In this document: in pieces, positions 1 to 5,269 of the stretch
How positions within the stretch are numbered: position 1 is the stretch's first letter
Layout of the letters: each line of letters begins with the position of its first letter
DNA from: an uncultured Synergistia bacterium
GTDB taxonomy: Bacteria > Eremiobacterota > SpSt-956 > JAKJGF01
Reading direction: 5' to 3'
NCBI GenBank assembly: GCA_937888925.1
Contig: CALARM010000267.1
Span: forward strand, 1 to 13,481
Length of the DNA: 13,481 bases
Position numbers and translations under genes: made by a program
Notes under the pieces: model-generated
Databases searched by the model: none
The model's input: the letters and a program-made list of their open reading frames with translations, nothing else
Told to the model about the DNA's origin: nothing

Positions 1-166
1 CTCTTAAATCCTTTGTAGTTCCCAGGGTTTTTATAACACCTTTTTTGTTCTTCCCTTTTTTGTTCAATTCTTTAATCATTTCCTGTATCTGATCCTTCAT
101 AGATGCACCACAGTTAGAACATATTTCCCTGTTTACGGATTCTTGATTACACTTTAAACACTTCAT
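1..166 (-). CDS. Zinc-ribbon protein, partial (C-terminus off the left edge)
   Basis: An open frame of 55 codons starts at ATG 166-164 and runs off the window. The N-terminus has two CxxC knuckles, Cys3/Cys6 and Cys16/Cys19, the spacing of a small zinc ribbon. A Lys-rich charged stretch follows (about residues 24-45). The ATG overlaps the rsmE stop codon as ATGA, and a strong ribosome binding site (GGAGGAGGG) sits just upstream inside the rsmE 3' end, so the two genes are almost certainly translationally coupled. The visible part does not show the function. A zinc ribbon fused to a longer C-terminal domain is possible. The frame and start are well supported; the family is not identified. Confidence 0.75.
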   Translation of the reverse strand, partial: MKCLKCNQESVNREICSNCGASMKDQIQEMIKELNKKGKNKKGVIKTLGTTKDLR

Positions 167-897
167 AAATAACCCTCCTCCAACTCATATAAAATAATAG
201 AAAGAGCCACAGCACCTGCCGTCTCTGTTCTCAGTATTCTTTTTCCCAGTGATACAGTCTGAAGGTTATGCGACATGGCAAGGGAAATCTCTTCTTCTGT
301 AAAATCACCTTCAGGTCCTATAAATATAAAAATTTTTTTACTTTTTTTACCTTTTTCTCTTAAAATCTTTTTTAGAGACACAGAACTCCGAGAAAATAAA
401 AGACCAGTATCTCCGGGTTTTATGAGAGATAGAGCGTCGTTGAATGTGACAGGTTCTTTTATCTCTGCTATGGTCATTCTTCCTGACTGCTGAGTGGCAG
501 ATTTTGCAATTTTTCTCCATCTTTCAAGTTTTTGAGGACTTATTGAGGTAATACTTCTGGAAGTTATAAGAGGTTGTATCTCTTTTACTCCTATTTCGGT
601 AGCTTTTTCCACTATAAAATCCATCTTCTGCCCCTTCGGAAGAGACTGACAGAGGATTATATATGGCACTGGCTCCATATCAGGATAGAATATGTTAATT
701 ATTTTTCCTGTAACCATGTCGGATTTTACTTCCTCTGCTTCTACAGTATATTCCTTACCTGAACCGTCGAAGATGTTAAACACATCTCCTTTTCTGCAGC
801 GGAGGACACTTATGAGGTGTTTTAGATTCTGTCCGTCAATGACAGCATGGCCGTCTTTTATATATTCTTCTGTTATGTAAAATCTCGGTATGCTCAT
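163..897 (-). CDS. rsmE: 16S rRNA (uracil1498-N3)-methyltransferase RsmE
   Basis: This SPOUT-class methyltransferase uses S-adenosylmethionine to methylate N3 of U1498 in 16S rRNA of the 30S subunit. At 244 residues it has the usual family length. The N-terminal RNA-binding (PUA-like) part starts with SIPRFYI and includes the H-L-x-x-V-L-R-x-x-x-G-D pattern near residues 27-38. The SPOUT knot signatures are present: VEKATEIGVKEIQPL (96-110), IGPEGDFTEEE (193-203) and the cofactor-loop motif LGKRILRTETA (217-227). The stop overlaps the downstream zinc-ribbon start by 4 bases. No Shine-Dalgarno sequence precedes the ATG. Instead a -35/-10 pair ends 6 bases before it, which suggests a leaderless message. 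Family assignment is secure. Confidence 0.96.
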   Translation of the reverse strand: MSIPRFYITEEYIKDGHAVIDGQNLKHLISVLRCRKGDVFNIFDGSGKEYTVEAEEVKSDMVTGKIINIFYPDMEPVPYIILCQSLPKGQKMDFIVEKATEIGVKEIQPLITSRSITSISPQKLERWRKIAKSATQQSGRMTIAEIKEPVTFNDALSLIKPGDTGLLFSRSSVSLKKILREKGKKSKKIFIFIGPEGDFTEEEISLAMSHNLQTVSLGKRILRTETAGAVALSIILYELEEGYL

Positions 898-932
898 GGA
901 TAAAATATAACATATAAATCATATCTCTTCAA
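898..932 (-). promoter_or_regulatory. Candidate leaderless promoter of rsmE
   Basis: On the minus strand TTGAAG (932-927) is followed by a 17-base spacer and TATATT (909-904). Only 6 bases (TTATCC) separate this -10 box from the ATG at 897. A start site about 7 bases after the -10 would fall on the A of the ATG. No ribosome binding site is visible. The geometry is the same as at 1582-1616. Confidence 0.5.
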
Positions 933-965
933 GGAACAGACTAATTTCTGTCTCTATTTATTTTT

Positions 966-1427
966 ATGGGTAATTACGACGGAGATAAAACATATAATGA
1001 CCTGGAAGAAAAGATTAATGCAGGTCTGAAATTAACTACACATGACAAATTAAATCTCATATTTCTTCCTCTTATGAAAAATTCTATAGATAAATCTCAA
1101 AGGGCTATAAATGCTATAGAATTAGCTCAGAAAGTGGAAGATAAAAATGAACAGATCTTTTTAATAGGCTGCCTGGTAGGTATATCAGACAAATTTATTG
1201 ATGAAGAATATGTAAGGAAAATGATGGAGGTGTTACGTATGACAAGGGTTATGCAGGCTTTATATAAAGAATTCAAGGAAGAAGGAAAAATGGAAGGAAA
1301 AATGGAAGGGAAAATGGAAACTGCCAGGAAGATGCTTGAAGATAAAGTAGATATTAATTTAATTGTAAAATATACAGGCCTCATGATAGAAGAAATTAAA
1401 GAATTGATGAAAAAAGACCGGGATTAA
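966..1427 (+). pseudogene. Rpn-family (PD-(D/E)XK nuclease/putative transposase) protein, 5'-truncated
   Basis: This 153-residue frame resembles the middle and C-terminal part of Rpn/TIGR01784-type recombination-promoting nuclease proteins. It has a YDGD segment, a 'L..DKLNLIFLPLMK' helix, a 'SDKFIDEEY' segment, then the typical low-complexity EGKMEGKMEGKME linker (about residues 105-118) and a C-terminal helical tail. The N-terminal PD-(D/E)XK catalytic domain is missing. In-frame sequence upstream of the ATG stays open only to a TAA at 942-944 and gives hydrophobic residues (LFIF) that could be the last strand of the lost domain. No Shine-Dalgarno sequence is present. The truncation point falls in the rsmE promoter region. 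I read it as a relic; a short stand-alone product is possible. Family recognition is from memory of conserved patterns. Confidence 0.6.
1281..1316 (+). repeat. Three 12-bp in-frame tandem repeats
   Basis: GAAGGAAAAATG occurs at 1281-1292 and 1293-1304, and GAAGGGAAAATG at 1305-1316. Each encodes E-G-K-M. A 12-bp unit keeps the frame, so copy number can change the linker length without breaking the gene. Such EG-rich repeats are common at this place in Rpn-family proteins. Confidence 0.85.
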
Positions 1428-1442
1428 GAGGATTACCTGCTG

Positions 1443-1481
1443 TCTTACTCACGGATTAATCTGATTAAGTCGTGAGTAAGA
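1443..1481 (+). terminator. Hairpin downstream of the Rpn relic
   Basis: TCTTACTCACG (1443-1453) and CGTGAGTAAGA (1471-1481) form a perfect 11-bp inverted repeat with a 17-base loop. There is no U-tract, so it is not a canonical intrinsic terminator. The reverse complement of its loop and right arm shares CACGACTTAATC(A/G)GATTAAT with bases 2508-2527, so it belongs to a dispersed repeat family. Confidence 0.5.
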
Positions 1482-1508
1482 TAATTACCCTTTTAAATGT
1501 CAGATTTT

Positions 1509-1536
1509 TCACTATTCACCACTCACTACTCACCAA
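1509..1536 (+). repeat. Heptamer-periodic intergenic array A
   Basis: Four consecutive 7-base units read TCACTAT, TCACCAC, TCACTAC and TCACCAA. The array is flanked by GTCAGA (1499-1504) and its complement TCTGAC (1553-1558). It belongs to the same family as the arrays at 11001-11061, 11604-11624 and 12021-12114. Confidence 0.7.
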
Positions 1537-1581
1537 TAAAATCATTCTGATTTCTGACTTTTTATATTGGAATTACGCTAA

Positions 1582-1616
1582 TTTCAAAAATCGTTCAAAT
1601 ATGATATAATAAATTT
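1582..1616 (+). promoter_or_regulatory. Candidate leaderless promoter of the nuclease-like gene at 1617
   Basis: TTTCAA (1582-1587), a 17-base spacer and a consensus TATAAT (1605-1610) end 6 bases before the ATG at 1617. Transcription would start at or next to the A of the ATG. No Shine-Dalgarno sequence lies between the -10 box and the start. Confidence 0.6.
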
Positions 1617-2033
1617 ATGGAACACAGAGAAAAGAATATTCAGTGGCATAGTTATTTTGCTCAGGTAATGGAAAAGGTATGCACAAAACTTGACTTCCTT
1701 GTTGAAAGAGAACAGGAAGTGGGCAAAATGCCGCTTAAAATTGATTTTATTGTTATTAAGAAAAAGGATATTCTCTATAAGGCTCTGGATATTCCTTACA
1801 GCTATTTCAGTGATTTTAATATTATAGAATTTAAATCCAGAACAGACAAGTTTGACTGGCATGACCTTTATCAATTAGAGGTCTACGGCAGACTCTACGG
1901 CATATTGAAAAAAATTGACAGGAGAAATAAAATTGCTCTCTGGTCTGTGGCAAGTCATTTTACCGATAAATACAGAGACAGTCTACTGGAGTGCAATGTA
2001 AATACTGAAGAAATAGACAGAGGATTTTTTTAA
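1617..2033 (+). CDS. PD-(D/E)XK nuclease-like protein, N-terminal part of a frameshifted gene
   Basis: This 138-residue frame has the layout of a PD-(D/E)XK nuclease fold. An acidic residue pair lies at IDFIVIKK (Asp43), followed by a strand with the E-x-K signature NIIEFKS (Glu71, Lys73), then a Tyr/Leu-rich helix DLYQLEVYGRLYG. Similar small genes are frequent in genomes carrying Rpn-like elements. The frame ends at TAA 2031-2033 directly after a run of seven Ts. Skipping one T joins it to the frame ending at 2505 without any other stop, giving one protein of 295 residues. It starts from a strong promoter with no leader. Nuclease activity is inferred from the motif only; the exact family was not identified. 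Confidence 0.65.
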   Translation: MEHREKNIQWHSYFAQVMEKVCTKLDFLVEREQEVGKMPLKIDFIVIKKKDILYKALDIPYSYFSDFNIIEFKSRTDKFDWHDLYQLEVYGRLYGILKKIDRRNKIALWSVASHFTDKYRDSLLECNVNTEEIDRGFF

Positions 2034-2064
2034 AGGAAAAATCTCAGGGTTTAATTATTATGAA

Positions 2065-2505
2065 ATGAATCTCACCGATTTACCTTTTAAAAAAGAGTTT
2101 TATCCTTTTCATATCTTCAGTAAGAATAAGAAAAATATAAAAAGTCTTATAGAAATTTCTATAGATAATCCAGGGGAAACAGAAGCATATAAAAAAGAAA
2201 TAATGTATCTCCACAGTAAATTTTACAGGGAGGTGTTATTTATGAAATTATTAAACCCTCTTGAAGCAGGGTGTGACGAGGAAGGACTGAAGGAATTATT
2301 CTTTGAAGAACCTCTCGGAAGTATCTTTTTTACTAAATGGGTAGATGAAATTATCGAGAAAGTAGGAGAAGACACCTTTATTAATAAACTCGGGAAAGAT
2401 AAGATTATTAATAAACTCGGAGAAGATGAAGTAACTAAAATACTTCTGAAAAAACTGGGGAAAAAGAAACTTCAGGAATTACTTGATACACTTGAAGATG
2501 TCTGA
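2065..2505 (+). CDS. C-terminal part of the frameshifted nuclease-like gene
   Basis: The frame is open from within the T7 run (codon AAA at 2032) and continues as GKISGFNYYE before the first ATG at 2065. That ATG has no ribosome binding site, so it is probably an internal Met rather than a start. The sequence continues the partner frame: FPFHIFSK-like and EISIDNP-like segments, then a helical domain, then two near-repeats, INKLGKDKI and INKLGEDEV (about residues 105-123), and a Lys/Leu/Asp-rich tail. It is best read with 1617-2033 as one gene broken by, or using, a +1 shift. If translated alone it would lack the catalytic motif. The TGA stop lies inside the left arm of the intergenic hairpin at 2501-2577. 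Confidence 0.55.
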   Translation: MNLTDLPFKKEFYPFHIFSKNKKNIKSLIEISIDNPGETEAYKKEIMYLHSKFYREVLFMKLLNPLEAGCDEEGLKELFFEEPLGSIFFTKWVDEIIEKVGEDTFINKLGKDKIINKLGEDEVTKILLKKLGKKKLQELLDTLEDV

Positions 2506-2577
2506 ATCACGACTTAATCGGATTAATGGATGACATGGATTAAGGGAAACGTAAATCCGTGTCATCCGTGATTTAGA
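2501..2577. terminator. Two-tier inverted repeat between convergent genes
   Basis: An outer pair, TCTGAATCACG (2501-2511) and CGTGATTTAGA (2567-2577), matches at 10 of 11 positions. It encloses an inner pair, GGATGACATGGATT (2528-2541) and AATCCGTGTCATCC (2554-2567), with 13 of 14 positions matched and a 12-base loop. The plus-strand gene's TGA is inside the left arm, and the minus-strand gene's TAG (2580-2578) lies just outside the right arm. A shared bidirectional terminator is the simplest reading. There are no T-runs. Confidence 0.55.
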
Positions 2578-3936
2578 CTATTTTGTCCTGAAAAGGCGGA
2601 AACCAAGGACGTTGTATCTGCCGTACGGCGTGGCGTAGCCCCGATTCCCCGACCGACAGCGATCAAGCGCGTGGTTCCAGCTACCGCCGCGATGAACTCG
2701 GTTCAAGCCTGTAGAAGGGCCTGTAGGATTTGTACCAGGGCTTATACTATAATAATTATTATCATTCCAATCACTGCACCATTCCAGAATGTTTCCACTC
2801 ATATCGTAAAGACCAAAAGAATTAGGGCTCTTTCCTCCTATATTATGATGATTTCCATCTGAATTAGTAGTATACCACGAATAATTACCAATATTCGGAG
2901 GATCGGGAGGATAGGGATCTCCCCAGTAATATTCTGCAGTAGAACCACCACGGCACGCATATTCCCACTCTGCTTCCGTAGGAAGACGATAACCTTTTAA
3001 TGTGCGCCACACTGATGGATCATTCCCTCTATTATTTATTGGCCCGTAACAGGGTGTATATCCATGCTGACTGCTTAACCAGTTACAATAAGCTACTGCT
3101 CCACACCAGGTTATATATACTACAGGACGATTTTCATAGCCGGGAACTACGGTAAATGTACCAGGATTTGGCCCACCTGTTATTCCATTCCATTGATTTG
3201 CTGTTAAATCTATCCACTCAACCCCACCCTCTGTCTGATTACCCTGAGAATTTAAAAATACAACATAATCTGAATTTGTAACTTCATACTTTCCGGTATA
3301 AAAGGAACTCACAGTTACTGAATGAATAGGACTTTCGTATGGATTAACAGTGCTTCCCATATTAAAAGTTCCATTGGGGATTAATACCATACCAACAGGG
3401 TCTCCCACAATCACCTCATATGTTCCAGTTCCTTTATAGAAGTACACCGTCTCTGTAGTATTCTCTCCGCGCACTGTTACCTCTATACGATATTTCCCTT
3501 CAGGAAGACTTACAGTTCCTGCAATTGACGTATTTCCCCATGAAGTGATAGCAGATACCGTATAAATAGTTCCCCATGGATTGTTCGGATCACTTTCATT
3601 AACCTGGATAAACTTCACAGAACCGTTTACACTGGTCTGAGAAGTGCCGAAATTTGTTCCTGTAAGGGTAAAACTCAAAGGAGTATTTCCGTTTGTGGAA
3701 TCCTTATCAGGTGTTACAGATGTAATAGTGGGTAGTCCATATACAAGGACCCTTCCCGGCGCACCGAAACCTGAATCATATGTAAAGGTTCCCTGTGTAT
3801 TGAATAACTGATTGACAGATTGATATACCTCTGCCGTTACAGGCTGTGTTATATGGGCAGCTTTCCCTATGGGGCCTATCGTTACTGCACCGCTGTTCAT
3901 AGTTACAGTTCTATCGCTTACATAATCCTGATCCAC
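2578..3936 (-). CDS. IPT/TIG plus FGE-fold (C-type lectin-like) protein; likely DGR variable protein
   Basis: The 452-residue frame starts at GTG 3936-3934, with no ribosome binding site or signal peptide. An in-frame TAA lies 12 bases upstream, so the 5' end looks truncated. Residues 68-167 form an IPT/TIG-like beta domain (PTITSVTPD, LTGTNFG). Residues 183-450 form a sulfatase-modifying-factor fold: MVLIPNGTFNMGS, YTGKYEVTNSDY, RLPTEAEWEYACRGG (317-331), NSFGLYDMSGNILEWCSDW (372-390) and GGSWN (417-421). The first Cys of the catalytic pair seen in true formylglycine-generating enzymes is absent from the GGSWNHALDRC segment, so a binding scaffold is more likely than an enzyme. The C-terminal 38 residues match the layout of DGR variable regions. 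Paralogous display-type proteins normally carry secretion signals; none is seen here. Confidence 0.85.
   Translation of the reverse strand: MDQDYVSDRTVTMNSGAVTIGPIGKAAHITQPVTAEVYQSVNQLFNTQGTFTYDSGFGAPGRVLVYGLPTITSVTPDKDSTNGNTPLSFTLTGTNFGTSQTSVNGSVKFIQVNESDPNNPWGTIYTVSAITSWGNTSIAGTVSLPEGKYRIEVTVRGENTTETVYFYKGTGTYEVIVGDPVGMVLIPNGTFNMGSTVNPYESPIHSVTVSSFYTGKYEVTNSDYVVFLNSQGNQTEGGVEWIDLTANQWNGITGGPNPGTFTVVPGYENRPVVYITWCGAVAYCNWLSSQHGYTPCYGPINNRGNDPSVWRTLKGYRLPTEAEWEYACRGGSTAEYYWGDPYPPDPPNIGNYSWYTTNSDGNHHNIGGKSPNSFGLYDMSGNILEWCSDWNDNNYYSISPGTNPTGPSTGLNRVHRGGSWNHALDRCRSGNRGYATPYGRYNVLGFRLFRTK
2591..2700 (-). other. Candidate DGR variable region (VR)
   Basis: By hand count this block has 68 G/C in 110 bases; the gene just upstream is clearly AT-rich. 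It encodes residues about 413-449. Positions that are Asn in DGR templates of the form WNNxNNNCRSxNRNNNxPNNRNNNxGF are here His422, Leu424, Asp425, Arg426, Gly433, Tyr434, Ala435, Tyr438, Gly439, Tyr441, Asn442 and Val443. All twelve codons end in C or T (10 of 12 in C). Adenine substitution at AAC/AAT codons predicts this. The scaffold codons between them (CGG, TCG, AAT, CCG, AGA, GGT, TTC) match the conserved pattern. No reverse transcriptase, Avd gene or template repeat is in the window. Confidence 0.6.
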
Positions 3937-4090
3937 ATGAGAAAATTATTGAATTTTAATATCTGCCATGATAAGATAATAAATGAGGTAATGTTTATGG
4001 AAGATATAGAAAAGACGATTACCAGGATAGGGTCTACCGGTGAGATATAAAACAGTGATAGAAATTGTAAATTAGAATGGATGATCTTAT

Positions 4091-4372
4091 ATGGATACGG
4101 GAAAAGAAACAAGAAAATATGTATATCAGCTAGTGAATGTAATACCTGATAGAGAATTACCTCTGGCTCAGAGATTTCTGGAGTTTTTAATAGAAAAATC
4201 TATCTGTAAAGAAAATAAAGATGAAAATTCTATTGAAAATAAATATTCAGTCAGAGCAAAAGATTTTCTTGGTAAATTTGCTCATCTTCCCGGTGGAAGT
4301 GAAGAATTTATGAAAGAAAAACATGAGGAAAATGAAAGAGAAGAAAGAAAATTCCAGGAGCGTCTCTTATGA
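4091..4372 (+). CDS. Putative antitoxin partner of VapC
   Basis: This 93-residue protein is rich in Glu and Lys, especially over the last 20 residues. The N-terminal half (VYQLVNVIPDRELPLAQRFLEFLIEKS) resembles the helical start of small antitoxin-type proteins sometimes found before PIN-domain toxins, where 'IPDEELPAARRFLEYL' patterns occur. Residues 52-68 (YSVRAKDFLGKFAHLPG) may be the toxin-binding tail. Its TGA stop overlaps the vapC ATG by 4 bases (ATGA), the usual coupling of an antitoxin-toxin operon. No strong ribosome binding site is visible before ATG 4091. No clear DNA-binding fold (AbrB, ribbon-helix-helix or Phd) is recognised, so the antitoxin role rests on position and on the N-terminal pattern. 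Confidence 0.65.
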   Translation: MDTGKETRKYVYQLVNVIPDRELPLAQRFLEFLIEKSICKENKDENSIENKYSVRAKDFLGKFAHLPGGSEEFMKEKHEENEREERKFQERLL

Positions 4373-4770
4373 ATTATGTTGTAGATTCCAGTGCTTTAAT
4401 AGCACTTTTATGGAATGAACAGGGAGGAGTAACTGTATCGGATATTATTGATAACAGGGATAATTCATGTTTTATTCATGTTGTAAATCTCTGTGAAGTT
4501 TATTATGATCTCATAAGAAGAACAGGTAAGTCAGAGGCAGAGAAAAGTGTAGAAAGTTTATCCTCTATAATTACTGTACGAGACGATATTGATAAAGAAT
4601 TTTGGAAACAAATAGGAGATTACAAAGCGGAAATCAAAAGAATATCTCTTGCAGATTTTTTTTGTATGGTTTTAGCAAAGAGATTAAATTCAATTCTTAT
4701 TACGGCAGATCATCATGAGTTTGATACAATTTATACTACAGGAATAGTTTCTGTGAAATTCATCAGATAA
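4369..4770 (+). CDS. vapC: PIN-domain ribonuclease toxin, VapC family
   Basis: The 133-residue length is typical for VapC. These toxins are Mg2+-dependent endoribonucleases that cleave tRNA or rRNA and are held inactive by a co-encoded antitoxin. The acidic PIN active-site set is present: Asp6 in YVVDSSALIALL, Glu43 in VNLCEVYYDL, Asp96 in ISLADFF and Asp114 in LITADHHEFD. The start overlaps the upstream antitoxin-like gene (ATGA). All four metal-binding positions are intact, so the toxin should be active. Target RNA cannot be read from sequence. Confidence 0.88.
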   Translation: MNYVVDSSALIALLWNEQGGVTVSDIIDNRDNSCFIHVVNLCEVYYDLIRRTGKSEAEKSVESLSSIITVRDDIDKEFWKQIGDYKAEIKRISLADFFCMVLAKRLNSILITADHHEFDTIYTTGIVSVKFIR

Positions 4771-4985
4771 ATAAGTAGTTATTCTTTTCCATCTGAAATA
4801 ATTATTTCTCGATTAATTATGAGTATATTCAATAATAGAGAACAACTGGACATATGATAAATATATTTATTTTTCACTATTTCTGTGTTATAGTATTTTT
4901 TATTAAATGGTTAAGAAGTAAAAAAAGAATTGAATAAAGAATTACAGGGAGACTCTGGTCTGTAGATAAGGGGTGATTTGAATAT
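4771..4985. other. AT-rich spacer between vapC and the 60-residue ORF
   Basis: No convincing gene, repeat or RNA is visible in these 215 bases. An AGGGGTG ribosome binding site precedes the ORF at 4986. A promoter for that ORF is likely in here, but I could not choose one with confidence. Confidence 0.5.
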
Positions 4986-5168
4986 ATGGATAAATTTCAA
5001 AGAATGAGTGATACAGACATACAAATTAATGGTATAGAAGCACTAAATAAAGCTTCAGGAGTTTCTCAGACTCTTAAGTTTTTAGCTATGCTCTCCAAAC
5101 AACCAGCTGATTATATTCAAATATCAAATCGACTTTATGAAGGACAAACTATAGAAGAAATATTTTAA
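4986..5168 (+). CDS. Small protein of unknown function, possibly truncated by a stop
   Basis: This 60-residue frame has a fair ribosome binding site (AGGGGTG). The sequence has a helical body, ALNKASGVSQTLKFLAML, then QPADYIQISNRLYEGQTIEEIF. The pattern (ALxxALG..xxLRFLxL...DY....EGxTxxEIF) recalls small hypothetical proteins found near toxin-antitoxin and Rpn-type genes, but I cannot name the family. After the TAA at 5166-5168 the same frame continues RAKVNWDK to a second TAA at 5193-5195. That reads like the natural end of the protein, so the first stop may be a recent nonsense mutation. There is no partner gene on the same strand. Confidence 0.55.
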   Translation: MDKFQRMSDTDIQINGIEALNKASGVSQTLKFLAMLSKQPADYIQISNRLYEGQTIEEIF

Positions 5169-5199
5169 CGAGCTAAAGTTAACTGGGATAAATAATGGA

Positions 5200-5256
5200 A
5201 CAATTTAAATCCTGTTAATCCATTAATCCTGCGCATCCCGGTTCAGACAATTTAAA
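5200..5256 (+). repeat. 37-bp nonamer-like insert flanked by 10-bp direct repeats
   Basis: ACAATTTAAA occurs at 5200-5209 and again at 5247-5256. The 37 bases between them consist of degenerate 8-9-base units (AATCCTGTT, AATCCATT, AATCCTGCG, CATCCCGGTT). Removing the insert and one flank leaves a normal leader with AGGGAGG and the TTG start of the kinase gene. The arrangement looks like a small insertion with target duplication. Similar units occur at 2520-2570. Confidence 0.6.
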
Positions 5257-5269
5257 GGGAGGCAACACA

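Noticed and set aside
1509..1536. CRISPR array
   Set aside because: The repeats are 7-base units without spacers, unlike CRISPR repeats of about 24-40 bases separated by unique spacers; no cas genes are present.
2578..3936. True formylglycine-generating enzyme (sulfatase maturation)
   Set aside because: The fold fits, but the catalytic Cys pair is not present in the GGSW...C region and no sulfatase gene is near.
3991..4050. A 19-codon ORF with a GAGG ribosome-site-like motif (MFMEDIEKTITRIGSTGEI) upstream of the antitoxin gene
   Set aside because: Too short to tell from chance. It could be a leader peptide or a decayed gene start, but nothing else supports it.
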